From the NCBI GenBank assembly GCA_030159075.1, contig BROG01000951.1:62001-126000 (forward strand): a DNA stretch of 64,000 bases, given 5' to 3'. This DNA is from Atrina japonica (taxonomy: Eukaryota > Mollusca > Bivalvia > Pterioida > Pinnidae). A program made the translations under genes and the position numbers. Under the pieces are notes generated by a model that made no database searches, was not told the origin of the DNA, and saw nothing but the letters and a program-made list of their open reading frames with translations. This document shows, piece by piece, positions 42,200 through 54,691 of the stretch (its first letter is position 1; every line of letters begins with the position of its first letter).

Positions 42200-43060
42200 T
42201 GCAAGCAGTGAACATATGGATTTTGTAATCATCGTTTGAACACACGCTAGTACATCGGAAAATTGCAACATAAGGCTTTGAAGGTGTTCATATCATTTTA
42301 AATATCTACATATGTTAACACATGTTCTTAATTGTATGGCATCCTTAATTCATATTTCGCGGGGATACCAGTCACGAATATCAAGCATAATACTTCTAAA
42401 CAAATTAGAATTTCAGAATTGGTCCAAAACTACTTTTTGTAAATAAATTGTCTAAAACAAGGACATATTTTATAGTTGCACATAATTATCAAATATTGTT
42501 CCTTAGTACTTGGGTATTTTTTTCAGTTGTGGGTGAAAATATGTGATTTTAATGACAAATTATAAAGTTTTCACGAAAACTTCACGAAAACTTGTCAAAA
42601 CTTCCGCAGGTTCGTATTCTTATGGCTCATGTAAAATTCTGATCAGTTGCTTTAATTACCATCATTTCTTAATTCTAAACACTTTGTGACTCTTAATTGT
42701 CTAAATATCCAGTGACCACTCACTAGAAACGTGTGAGAACGTAGGTGCGTCCTTGTATGAAGGACATATAATATAGTCATATCTATTTCATATGGGAAAC
42801 AGGTATTTGTTTGTAGGTTGATTCGCTTTCTTCTTTCCATTGTTCATAATGTGTGAGTTTTTACTTAACATGAGTGACAATATATTAGAATAAAATAAAA
42901 TCGAAAATGACTAGATATTGAATTAATCTGTGTTTGGTTTCTTTAGTTGCCTTGTACTGAAAGAAAGATGATATCAAATTTGCATTTATATCTACAGTAA
43001 AAATATTTGATAGCTGTGTACTTCAGATCAACATTGTTAGTCATGTGCTGACACGATACA
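42200..43060. other. no gene recognised
   Basis: AT-rich. A small direct duplication (TTCACGAAAACTT) near 42572-42595. Confidence 0.4.
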
Positions 43061-43067
43061 AAATTAT

Positions 43068-43068
<1 letters not shown>

Positions 43069-43100
<32 letters not shown>
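43069..43100. repeat. (GT)n microsatellite
   Basis: About 16 GT units. Confidence 0.95.
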
Positions 43101-43101
<1 letters not shown>

Positions 43102-43300
43102 TGCTTGGATGTAATTTGGATATGTTTACATTTAATAGGATCTACATACTGGATACAACATTATAAATCAATTGATGCGGACTCCGTGGTCCTACACGTA
43201 CTTTTATATATAGTTTCTGAAGCATTTAATTGCTAATTTTGTTGAAGTTTTAGTATTTTCAAAGTTATTATCACCTATTAAATTGATGATTTAACACTTC

Positions 43301-43430
<130 letters not shown>

Positions 43431-43739
43431 GTATCATATCTTCAACAATATATTCAAAATTCCTATATTTTTGTGATTAATCCTTGAGAGACCCAGTTTG
43501 GTATTAGTAATATGTTTTGGCAAAACTTTGCTAATGACGCTTTAAATATGTCCTTTGATAGAGTTGTTATGAAATTCGATTTTCCGTAGTACTAGTCCCT
43601 TGATGTTTCTCGCAACAGAAAAGATATCGTTAATTGCATTGTTATATAACCATTTTCAAGGTGACGCAAGGGGGTATAAGATATGTTTTCTGACACACTT
43701 TGGAACTACCTTTTTTGTTTATTTGTTTTTCATAATGTA

Positions 43740-43875
43740 CACCACACGTAACAACTGTCCAGTTATATGATAGCGGCATGAAAATGGTGGTAGAGGAGAT
43801 AACCCGGCTACGGGATCCATGGCAAGTTCACTGGCCTTTCACAAGAAAAATTCTTAACTTTCGTACAAAAATCAA
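43740..43875 (-). mobile_element. SINE family B tail fragment
   Basis: Minus strand: GAATTTTTCTTGTGAAAGGC, CCGGGTTATCTCCTCTACCA, CCGCTATCATATAACTGG. Confidence 0.55.
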
Positions 43876-44246
43876 CATTTGGATTACACAAAATTCTGTA
43901 CTACCTGATATTCAATACGGCATTTTAAGAAATACATTGTAACATCAAATTGGTTTTATAAGGTCCAACCAAAAGGTTATCAAAAGTAATAGTATAGATG
44001 TATATATTTCGATGTCTTGTAAAATTACAACTTTCATAAAAACTAATTCTGTTTCACTTACACTAACGATTAGATTAATTACTGAAATATGAATTAGACA
44101 TGCTACAATAATCACGCATCTATTATGGACTTGGTTAACAATCACGCATTCGTCTTTTGAACATAAATGAAAAAGTATACAATTGCGATGAACCTAACAA
44201 TGAAGAGACAATGTAGTGCTTTAACAGTAAATATACGATGGCGACA

Positions 44247-44465
44247 GAACCGTCCTGGCTCAGTCGGTAGAGCGCTCGACTCTTGATCGTGAGGTCGTGA
44301 GTTCGAGTTCAGCCGGCGACAGGTTAGTTTCCTGTCCTCCGGATGGGACAGTAAAACCCGAGGTCCCGTGTCACAGTAAGCCCTTCACCGGCATTTTGTG
44401 ACGTCTCCATATCAGTGAAAGATTCTTAAGTGGGATGTTAAACAACAATAAACAAACAAACAGAC
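44247..44465 (+). mobile_element. tRNA-derived SINE, full length
   Basis: Head with A box TGGCTCAGTCGG and B box GTGAGTTCGAGTTC, body GGTCCCGTGTCACAGTAAGC, tail GGGATGTTAAACAACAATAA plus ACAAAC repeats. Flanked by ATACGATGGCGACA (44233-44246) and ATACGATAGCGACA (44466-44479), a target duplication with one mismatch. Confidence 0.9.
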
Positions 44466-44711
44466 ATACGATAGCGACATAAAGTATACACGTCTTTTAG
44501 TTAAATTGATAGTTACAATAATACTGTTGTCAATACTCGGGCACAAACATTTGAAGTTCAGATACCAGGATGCTCGAGCATTGAGTGATACGAGTTGCTT
44601 TGTTTGTTGCAGGAATTCAGAGAACCATGAAGTGCACACTTAGTATAAACACTTTGTTTGTTAATTGTACTTTTGTTCCTCATCACCAAGTCAAAAACTC
44701 ATTATAATTTG

Positions 44712-44832
44712 AATTAATAATTAATTAATTAATTAATTCAAACAATTAATTAATTAATTAATTAATGTATGTATGTATGTATGTATGTATGTATGTATGT
44801 ATGTATGTATGTATGTATGTATGTATGTATGT
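44712..44832. repeat. (ATTA)n then (ATGT)n microsatellite
   Basis: Tetranucleotide ATTA repeats with one interruption followed by about 16 ATGT units. Confidence 0.95.
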
Positions 44833-44834
44833 TT

Positions 44835-45800
44835 TCTTTACTAATATTTAAATATGGCATTTAAAGATATGAATCACATCTCAGTCTGAATCAATTGGAT
44901 TCGTTTTTTAACCGATATTATGTAGTCGAACGACACATTACTTCTACCTCCCTGGATGTGTTTCCTACCTCAGCGTGATGGAAAAATATACATGTATATC
45001 CGCGAGTGTCAGCGGTAAATTATAGTACATGCACAACGACAACTCCACAGTATTAAAGATAATATTTGTCGCTTTAATGATATCAATAACTTGTTTTTTC
45101 ACTTTTGTTTTTGTTGTAATTTATTTTCCCTAGCATCATCATACCTGGTGCAGATATACATGCTAGGTAGTTGGAGTGATTTGTCAATTAAAATATCTTG
45201 ATGAAATGCCAAGTAGTGGACTATAAATTCGTCGAATTTTCCTTGTCCATGTAAATACCATCAGAACAACGTTTAGGTTCAATGTTCGATAAGACGGTGT
45301 AGTCTTATAACGATGTATTAGACTAAATTTAGACTTTTCCTTTCCATTATTGAGAATTTGGATAATTATAATATGCAATCCTCTGACAGTTGCAGGCTAA
45401 GAACAGTTACTCCACTTTTTTACAACTCCAGCATTTATTTTTTATTGCAAAAATGGCATGTTATGATGTAGAATGGAAAAAATAGAACTACGTGACGACG
45501 ACTTTCTCTTTCTTTCTTTCGCTGTGTTATTTTAAACTACTTGAAAGCAACTGCTTTCGTGTGCACGCTTGTTTAGAGATTAAGCATCCAGAGACGAATA
45601 TAATATGATGAGATGCTGTCGTGTAAAATATTTGTCATATATATTTGTAAGAATTCATAGTATACCTTACAAACACGATACCAAGTTAAAGCTTTGCAAA
45701 AAAGGCCAAATCAAATTTTTCAGACGATTGTATCAATAAGAAACCATCACTTTAACTCGAATTTATAATAGATGTAGAATTATTACACAAGCCCACAAAA
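44835..45800. other. no gene recognised
   Basis: Intergenic; no exon recognised. Confidence 0.4.
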
Positions 45801-45819
45801 TAACTGCAATGTATTCCTA

Positions 45820-45910
45820 AATTCTTGTAAGCGTATTCACTGTAAAAAGATACCATCTTAGCTTTTGGGGAGTTAAGAATTTACACTGGTATCATCTGTT
45901 CGAAACATTA
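45820..45910 (-). repeat. dispersed repeat family A, fragment
   Basis: Minus strand AATTCTTAACTCCCCAAAAG, CTAAGATGGTATC, as in the family A copy at 25735-26115. Confidence 0.45.
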
Positions 45911-46654
45911 GTTTTGTCTCTATTTAGATTTTGTACACCCATGATTTGGATTTGCATTTATGCTGCACGTTCGACTATTTTTGCTTTTTAAAGTTTTTTT
46001 TCTGAAAGTGTAATGGGTACATGGCAAGAGGAAAACTGTGACAAGGAATTAAAATTTACTTTGACATTGTCCCTACATGTATGTCAATTTAACTAGATTT
46101 AAATCTGAATGACTTTGATAATGTGTTGAACCATGGATGCAATATCAGCGATACTTACTTTGGTTATATCCAGCATCTTTTTATATATTGCCGTTTCTAA
46201 AAGGACTGAGCGCTGTAATTTACCAGGTCCTCCCGGGAAACCAATAGTCGGAAATACATTTGATATCAATCTTAAGAAACCTCACCTCACCCACTTTTTC
46301 AATGGGGTAAAAAATATGGGGATATTTTTCGAATCAAACTTTTCGGTAGAACATTCGTGATCGTCAATTCGTCAAAATTACTTCGAGAACTGTTTACTAA
46401 AGAGCCAAATGCAACACTGACTTCTGCTCGCCCAGGGTCTTTCACCGGCAAGTATTTGTTCTATGGAACCGACGTGATTTTTACATCTCTCTGCAAAGAA
46501 CAAATAATAGTAGACCACCACCAAATTCAAATGAGATTAGGAATAGATACTAGTCATAATTGATGTAGACGACTATCCAACAACTTTGTATGTTTTACCA
46601 ACTGTGACAAGGTTTTATTCCTCACTCATTTCATTTGAATTTGACAGTTGATTC

Positions 46655-46760
46655 CAAGAGGGTGTGACCGGTCAACAGAGGATGCTTACCCCTCCATGGC
46701 ACATGATCCCACCTCAGAATTTTCATAGGTCCACGTTTATCAAATATTCAATGTTCACCA
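46655..46760 (+). repeat. dispersed repeat family C, copy
   Basis: GGTGTGACCGGTCAACAGAG, GATGCTTACCCCTCCATGGC, TGATCCCACCTCAG, CATAGGTCCACGTTT. Confidence 0.65.
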
Positions 46761-47136
46761 ACTTTGTATATTGTCTTTTAAACTTCCTGAAGGATAAAAC
46801 TATTATATCTGTGATTTGTATATTCTTAAATTAACTCTAAAGAATTTTGATAAGGAATTTATGTAACGTGACTTTCCCCCCATTTTTACAGCTTGTTGGG
46901 AAACATCGTGAACGAGGGTGTGATTTCCATAGGCATATCTTTGAAATCAACAAAGTGATCGGCAGTGTTGTAAACGTTGGATATGACACGCTGTACTCTA
47001 ATTTTCCATTTCTAAGATTTCTACCTTTGCCTATTTCCGAACAATACAGGAGATTCAACTCAATTCGTAAAGGACTTTTGAAGTTTCTCGACAATCAAGC
47101 GGTAAATATAATTATATCTCAAATTTCATTAGTATC

Positions 47137-49319
47137 TTAAGAGTAATTCTATGTAAAGACCAAAGAATTATTTAAGTGCTGAGAAATGGTATGTCACAGA
47201 ATACGCTCATATTTACTATATATGTTTATTATAGAATACTAAAACATAATATTGATTTTAAAATTGAAAAAAAAATATATATTGTTGCCATGGCAACAAA
47301 GAGTTGTTTTTCACAAGATTTGTCCTCTTACCCATATAGAAAAAGGCATTTTTGCATAGTTTCAACATTTGTTTTTATTTAACATACAAGATAAATCAAT
47401 AATGTAAATATTTTATTTGAATCATCTTTGATTGGACATTCAAAACAATAAAAGCCAAAATGATAATCAGTACCTAACAACTTAAAGATAGGGCGTTTCT
47501 GCAGTTATCGAATTAGAAGAAATTTATGATTTTTTGATTTTTCAAGACTTTACCACCCAAAAAATGCAGCATAGAAATTTTAAGATACTTTGGCCTAAAG
47601 TTTGATAGTCTTATAGAACAATATATTATAAAATCACAGCGGGTATTTTTTTCGTTTCTTAGCAACGGTTACTCAAAGTTTGGCTATTTTAAGAATTTTC
47701 AACGTATATAGTTCAACTAAATTTCTCCTATCATATCAAATCTTCATAATATTTTTAAAATCTTACTTTCAAATATAGTAAATAACAACTGCCGAGATCA
47801 AATAATATATATAATTTCATTATATACTGTACTACTAATTTTAGTGCGCTTTCATCAGCCAAAATTTAGGAAATCTAAAACGAACCAAAATTTGAGTAAC
47901 TTTTTACTGAAAATAATTCAGAATGGTGTCCTTAATTATTTTTGAAAAGATTACTTAAATAGAATTAGAATTGGATGAGAAATCAACGATTACTTATTTC
48001 GAATCCGCCGCTAATCAAATCCGAAAACACTATACTATCAGGAATCCGACATTAGCATCCTTTTCGATCCTACTCTGTAATATTTCTAAGCGATTACAAA
48101 TTATGATGGCTAACGAAAAATACGTGATTTTAGTGTCATTTAATGGTATATTTAGAAGGATATCATCATATACGATTGTGATACATACTTTACTTAAAGT
48201 TTAAGTATAACAAATTAACTTAAATCGATCCAATACCTCGACTCCGCCGTCGATTCAGACTACTAATTTTAGTGTGCCAACGTAAGACAATGTCACGTAA
48301 ATCGAGTCCAAAAATAATTTTGTATAATTTTCTGTGAATGATGTAAAATACCGCAATAAAGATATCCTACAAATATTGTGTTCTTTGAATAAGTATTGGG
48401 GAAGAAATCGACAATTATTTGTTCGAATCCGCCGATTCTCGAATCCGACTCCGCCTCCGACTACTACTTTTAGTGACCGCCTTTATCAACGTGAGTTAGA
48501 CGCTCTAGTTTATTACAGACGTCTCGTGGTTATTTTAAGCGCATAATTGACCACGATTTCGGCTGTATTGACAGTGTGGAAACGGAAAACATTCAAATTC
48601 CGGTTTGAGAAAACGGGTAACGATAAATTTGGACGTAAACACTCCCAAAACCTAAAATTTGGTCGTATTTACAAGTGATTTGGTTGCATTATGGATCTAT
48701 TTTTATTGCAAGTACGATTTCTTGTATCCACATTTAGTACCGAGTTCATTTACTATTTTTCTTAAAGAGTCCTAATTGGCACGGATAACAAATTACGTTG
48801 ATGTTGTCCAAGGAATTATTAATTAGTGACAAAAATACCCACTGAGATATTTTGCTGTTCTTTTCTACTAATGTTACTAAAGTCACTAGAGAAAAATGAG
48901 CGATTTCCTATGCTGCGTTTTTACAGAGGCCTGATTTAAATTTGCACGGAATTTCCCTATATTAACCTAAAAAACCAACTTTCAACATGCCTTTTTTAAA
49001 CACGGAGGCAATACGATCCCCGATATTTTCTAGCTTGTTATATAAACATATTAAGATCAACAATTAATACAAAGAACTGCCGTCAAAACCGACATAAATA
49101 TCACATTTCATGAAATTTAAGTAATATGACTATTTCAATTAGGTTACCATATTCTATATAGATAAAAGACCGTTGCTATGGTAACGAGGGAGTTTTATTG
49201 GGAAAAAATTGCAAGGTTTTGTTAGTCTCATGCAAGTCTCATTTTGTGACTAGCTGCTTTCAAAATTTGCGATATACCATTTCTGACCAATTTTGGTCTT
49301 TATATAGAATTACTCTTAA
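47137..49319. mobile_element. TTAA-flanked inverted-repeat element, 2.18 kb, no transposase
   Basis: TTAA at 47137-47140 and 49316-49319. Inside, left GAGTAATTCTATGTAAAGAC and right (reverse complement) GAGTAATTCTATATAAAGAC continue with CAAA, a gap, and AGAAATGGTAT as inverted repeats. The body has no recognisable transposase but contains repeated ACTACTAATTTTAGTG-like blocks (47830, 48258, 48458). TTAA borders suggest piggyBac-type integration, unproven. Confidence 0.75.
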
Positions 49320-49439
49320 ATACTTGAATTGTTGAGTCATTCTACTGTATCTTTTTTAGACTAAAATAATGTTTAAAAACGGCAAAACGTAAACGGTTTT
49401 TTATATAAGACCTGTGAATGATGGAATCAATTGGCAATA

Positions 49440-49620
49440 TAACAGCGTTCAACTTGCAAATGAATGGTCCTGAATTTGACCTTCAATGCCATGTCATACC
49501 ACAGAGTTTTAAATTTAGTGACTTGTCTTTCCAGGTGCAGTGTAACCTGAGTATCTTCTCCGCCATCAAAAAAACTGGATGCCACCATATAACTAGAGAG
49601 TTGTAGTTATCTGCGTGAAA
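49440..49620 (+). mobile_element. SINE family B, diverged copy
   Basis: GTCTTTCCAGGTGCAGTGTA, ACCTGAGTATCTTCTCCGCC and tail GGATGCCACCATATAACTAG. Confidence 0.55.
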
Positions 49621-50141
49621 GAACAAACAAAGGAAGACCAGGCGGTTTATGTGTGTGTTGTTTTTTTTGTTTTGTTTTGTTTTTTTGTTTTTTGGGTTTT
49701 TTTTTACAATTATGAAACGCCTAACATAGGAACATGCAGACATTAAAATATTATATTTGATTGTAGGAAAACAGCAATGTGGGGATATACCCTTCAATGA
49801 AACAAATAGTACAAGAGGCAGGCGATGATAAGAAATGGCTCACAGATCAAGTCAAAGAATCATTAATTTTTGATATTTTGATTGCATGTACGTAAATGAA
49901 TTTTTTCTATCTCAATCATATACATCCATACATAAGTTCTAACAGTTTATAAAAAGCTTACACAGCCCTATATTATTTGGTATCGTAAAACATGGATAAT
50001 TTACAAAATGTGTATCACGAAAATGTAGTCTGTCATTATCATTCTTGATATAAAGTCAACACTTAATGGAATCAGCTTCGTAATTATTTCGTGCAAGGTA
50101 ACAGTCAACGAGTGACACATGTGTATATATGTGGGTCTGTC

Positions 50142-50164
50142 TGTGTGTGTGTGTGTGTGTGTGT
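50142..50164. repeat. (GT)n microsatellite
   Basis: About 11 GT units. Confidence 0.9.
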
Positions 50165-50344
50165 TGAAATATGTCGTCTCCATGAACGATTGGTAAGTTA
50201 TTTTGTTTATCAGATAAAATGTACAGTCTCTGCTCTCCAAAGGAAACAAACAGTTAGCATTTCGGTTCAATTTTACTTACAGGTATATCGACGATGCTCT
50301 ATCCATAAATAATTCAGAATTTCAGAATTACCTCGACTAGTGAG

Positions 50345-51000
50345 ATGACAGAGAGCAACAGATCTGCTTCTTACCTAGATTTACTCGATTGTCGATTTCG
50401 ATTGGAAAGAACGGTCAACTTCACACATCCCTCTGTGACAAACGAGACGATTTCAATATTCCATATCACAAACTTCCCGTTTCTAAGTGGTAATAATCCA
50501 TCTTCTCCTGCCTATGGCGTTTTCATTTCACAACTTATACGTTATGCCAGGGCATGCTCTTCTTATGAATCCAAATTTTTTATTCTGAGAGCTAAACGAC
50601 TAGCCATTATACAAAACTACTTACACAAGGTTGCGTGTGTTGAACGCTTGGAGTCGTCGTTTTAAGAAGTTTTATGGACGATACGGGGACATCTTGTTGA
50701 AACATTATGAAGGTTCCCCAATTTTCTCAGATATATTAGATAGTAATTCTAGATCACGGCCACAGACAGTGACTTCGTTTCACCAATCAATTTTCACACA
50801 AACTTGACCTCATAATCAAACTTTGACCTTTTATGACCGAATTTGAGACCCGTTCATAAACTACTTAGAAAATTTTCCATGGTTTAAGAATTTGCGACGG
50901 GGTGTGGCATGCCAGCAGAAGACGCTGACTTCTTCCGGACACCTGGTCTTATCCCGTTTGGGATTCGTAATTGTTCTTCATGTTGCGACCATTTGCATTT
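50345..51000 (+). pseudogene. retroelement C-terminal ORF fragment with its 3' tail
   Basis: Encodes ITNFPFLSGNNPSSPAYGVF, ISQLIRYARACSS, LESSF, then with a 1-nt frame change KKFYGRYGDILLKHYE. From memory this pattern (PAYGVYISQLIRYARACS, FYGRYGDLI) belongs to an abundant reverse-transcriptase-bearing element of marine invertebrates; clade not assigned. About 150 bp later, GGTGTGGCATGCCAGCAGAA and CACCTGGTCTTATCCCG start the dispersed family C sequence, suggesting that family C copies are its 3' untranslated tail. Confidence 0.65.
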
Positions 51001-51019
51001 GTAATTCGTCGTGTTATAA

Positions 51020-52290
51020 TGGACTTGAGTTTTGATTATTGATTTGTACTTCTTCAATTTTACTTCTAGTTTTGTCCAATATACGTGCTTGCATTGTAGA
51101 CGAACCAATATCACTGTTTTGTAGAATATAACTTATTATAGATATGTATCTGGATATCTGACTTTTATTTCACAACCTGTTTATCACTTTTGTTATTACT
51201 ACATGTATATAAATAAAGCATTATAAAAGTTATTGTTCTTTGTCCATTTACGTCAGGTAGCGAGGAAATGAACCAATTACCTAAATTATAGAAATATTCA
51301 GTGTCTTTGAAAAATTCTGTACAATGTAAAGTGAGTAAGTCTTTGGACTGATACCTTTCACAATTTTTTTCAAAATTCAATATTTTGGAAATTCAGTCTT
51401 TGAACTCTGAATATACTTTAAGACAAGTTTACCTTTTTCGTTCAGAATCTTGTCTGTGTGTGGGTATTTTGTTTTCTTTCCAGAGCCTGTTTATTGATAT
51501 CCCCGCTCCAAAGGGTTTTTACTTGTTGTTTTTACAGCCTTCTGATATTAGATAAAAAGCTTCATGTAGTTTGGCGTTACTAAGAAGTGGTGGCATGTTA
51601 GAGAGTGGTATCCACCGAATGTAACTGAAATCGGACCTAAGCCGCTACAGCCGCCAAACTATTTCAGTAATAGCGATTTCCGGTTTATGTGTTTTCGCAT
51701 TGATCAACAAATATAATGTCACCGGATAAATATTTCAGCGTCTGGGGCGTGTTCGATTATGTCTTATCTTAAATGAAAGGTTATATCTTGCAGACTAAAT
51801 CACAAACAAGATGTGATTCACTTTTGTCATCAGTAACGAAGTCTGATTTAGACGTCCGCAACATACATTTATGAATGCAAAAATACGCAACAATGATCAG
51901 TTGTATCTGAAGGTCTGATGATTGTTATTAGTACTGTCGTGTCAATAGTCAGTTGACATTTACCCGACGTGGAATATTTTGACATTTTTGGTTTGTATTT
52001 TTTTCTTTTAAATCATGCAGTGTTTTTTTCTTTTAAATCATGCAGTGGTATCCAATGTAAACAAACTCAACCTGATATAGTGACGGCTATTAGAAAAGCG
52101 AAAGTCACGTAATACCAGCACGAAAATTCTACAATAATTACGGACAATCAGAGAACGCGAAACTCTGCTATAATCATAGACAAACATGACTGACGTCATC
52201 AGTTTGAAGTCTTATCTGACAGGCACGTGACTTTCAAATTCGCGTAGGGAAAGACCAGTGAGTCACTACCTTCTTTTAAAGAATGATGTG
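51020..52290. other. no gene recognised
   Basis: Contains a 26-27-bp tandem duplication (TTTTAAATCATGCAGTG twice) at about 51999-52045; otherwise featureless. Confidence 0.4.
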
Positions 52291-52294
52291 TGAC

Positions 52295-52540
52295 GTAGTA
52301 CAATCCATAAAACTTGACGTGATGGAGTATTGTGAACCCTTTCTTGACCTGGACGAGTTTAAAATTTAGGCGATAAAGCATAACGAAATTAAAACTGGCC
52401 AGACTAATCATTCCTAGTTGTCACCATACATAAGAGAGTATCCAGCGAGGAATAAAACGTTTTTCCTGTGAAGCTTGGCATAACCGAAAAGTAAATAAGT
52501 AGAAACATCCGTATGATAATCGAATGGTCATCCCGCTAAG
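52295..52540 (+). repeat. dispersed repeat family D, copy
   Basis: AACTTGACGTGATGG, GGCGATAAAGCATAACG, TTGTCACCATACATAAGAGA, CGAAAAGTAAATAAGTAGAA, GATAATCGAATGG. Confidence 0.7.
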
Positions 52541-52574
52541 TGATATTTATTTGTGAATCTGATAAGGCAATAAA

Positions 52575-52932
52575 CCTTTTTTCGAGTTGTTACATTCCGT
52601 TCAGTTTCGAAATATTTGTACTCAGATCACGTGACTTGAAAAGAAAATCGGGCAAGGTCGCTTCTGGTTTCGAAATATTTACATTGACAACATTCGATGC
52701 TATCTTGTTTCAGTTCATCAGTAAGATAAATGTTTTCCTTGTTTTGGTGGCACGTGTCGTGGCTTTTTCTGTAGGCTGCTTTTCGAATCAGGGCTAGCAC
52801 TGCAATGTATCCATATTTCTAGGTTATATTCACGACAAAATGCTTGACCGTGAGTTATGCTGCCCGTATTTTCTCCTTTGAAATTGCATAATATTATGAC
52901 GAACCGTAACTGAACGGAACAGCTCGAAAAGG
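52575..52932. mobile_element. 358-bp inverted-repeat element
   Basis: Left CCTTTTTTCGAGTTGTTACA TTCCGTTCAG and right (reverse complement) CCTTTTCGAGCTGTTCCGTT CAG. The inner part (GGGCAAGGTCGCTTCTGG, ATCTTGTTTCAGTTCATC) is related to the minus strand of 60290-60370. Confidence 0.6.
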
Positions 52933-53325
52933 TATATTGTCCCTATTAAACCCGGATTTAATTATCAATATATAAACGTGACACAAGGTGTGAACTGCAT
53001 TTATCGTACTAATTGGATTTGTTTGTTTGCATACCTGTTCCTGGTTCAGGAAAAAAATCTTATTTACTTTTCATTTATAACTAGTACACGCAACATCCTG
53101 CTAGGTCGAAGAAAGATTTCACTTCATCCAAAGAAACTACGCATTACTTCACGTTTGGTTAATATTGAAACATTGGTAAGTATCTGTATGGTTAAGAAAC
53201 AGATTTTTGATATTTTCAACTGTAAAAAATACGAAAATTCTTCATCTCCGTGTAACATTTAAGGCTTTTATTCATTTCAGTAAAACCACAGAGATTATTT
53301 ACTCGCGATATCGATGAAAAAATTA

Positions 53326-53332
<7 letters not shown>

Positions 53333-53401
<69 letters not shown>
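53333..53401. repeat. (TA)n microsatellite
   Basis: About 34 TA units. Confidence 0.97.
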
Positions 53402-53404
<3 letters not shown>

Positions 53405-53511
53405 CTTTCTTTGGGGTTTTTTAATACATTTTATGTATTTTATACATATAAAACTAAATTGGGTAAGCTCTATATATTTGAAACTGTATGTTTTATATCA
53501 TAAATTTGTAG

Positions 53512-53738
53512 CTTCACTATACAAATGGACGTGATACTAGACGTTGCCGTGGTAATTTTAGCCTTCTGTGTGGCAGCCATCGCAATACTTACCTTCTGTA
53601 TATGTAAAATGAAAAAGGTAATGGTCACTCTATATCGATGAATGTCATCATCATCATCAGTATTATCATCATCATCATTATCATCATCATCATCATTATT
53701 ATTATTTGAAATTATCATTATTATTATTATTATTTGAA

Positions 53739-53771
<33 letters not shown>

Positions 53772-54156
53772 TGAAATTATCATTTTTAACATCATCATCA
53801 GTATGAATCGATCAAGTGTCAGTCACCCACTTCGTCTTACTCTAACGAATGCTTAAAAATCTGGGTTTACTTAGTGTAACTGGGTGTTATTTTGGGGTTC
53901 TGGTTTGTAGCTAGCCAATAGTTTACCCAAGCAATTGAAAATATATGAATAAAAGTATTTCTTCTTGTTGGATTCAAGTTAGCAATTTTGCTTAATTCAA
54001 TATCTGATAAAGTATGATGAGTTGTTAAGTATGATTTAAAATATAGGCTAAATGTTTGTATGAAGTCAAAAGCAATATTTATAATATGTTTTATCCACTT
54101 ATTTCTGCGCAAGTATTTGACCTAGTTGGAACAATTTGGCCAACTGGACAGAAAGG

Positions 54157-54236
<80 letters not shown>

Positions 54237-54642
54237 TTCCCCAGTCATCAGAAAATGCCGTTTAAATTATGCATGTTATTTCAAATAATAAAAAGAATCT
54301 GTCACAATTTTCCATTCATATAACATATATGATACCCGTTTTGAATTTTCAATTTGTGCTCGCCAAAATGCTGGCAAAAAGGAAAATTCAAAACTCGTAA
54401 TGCTATCATAATGTGATATGAATGGAAACTCATGACAAATCCTAAATATCCGACACATTCTTCTGGTGATAGCTTGGATAATATATCACAAAGCAGATTG
54501 TGATATAAACACATTTTCGAACATTTTATTATGATTAAATGAACTGCATGTTTTAAATATAGATCATTATACTGAATTTTGAAAATAGGAAACTACTTCA
54601 CAATTATATGTACATGTATCTGAATTCATATTATGTTTGTAT

Positions 54643-54691
<49 letters not shown>

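Larger units (their letters stand above)
46133..49887 (+). pseudogene. cytochrome P450 fragment, frameshifted and lacking the heme region
   Basis: Exon 1 from 46133: MDAISAILTLVISSIFLYIA membrane anchor, then the proline-rich hinge LPGPPGKPIVGN. A 1-nt deletion in an A run at 46309-46314 shifts the frame; the continuation KKYGDIFRIKLFGRTFVIV is in the next frame and runs to GKYLFYGTDVIFTSLCKE, after which P450 similarity stops. Exon 46892-47101 encodes HIFEINKVIGSVVNV and FPFLRFLPLPISEQYRRF; exon 49767-~49887 encodes ENSNVGIYPSMKQIVQEA...LIFDILIA, the start of the I-helix. The pattern fits clan-2 (CYP1/2/17-like) enzymes. No ExxR or heme-binding FxxGxRxCxG exon occurs downstream, and a retroelement fragment follows at 50345. 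Intron 2 contains a 2.18-kb transposable element. Confidence 0.78.

Noticed and set aside
44248..44320. tRNA gene candidate
   Set aside because: A and B boxes are present, but the sequence continues into a SINE body with an A-rich tail and target duplications, so it is a SINE head.
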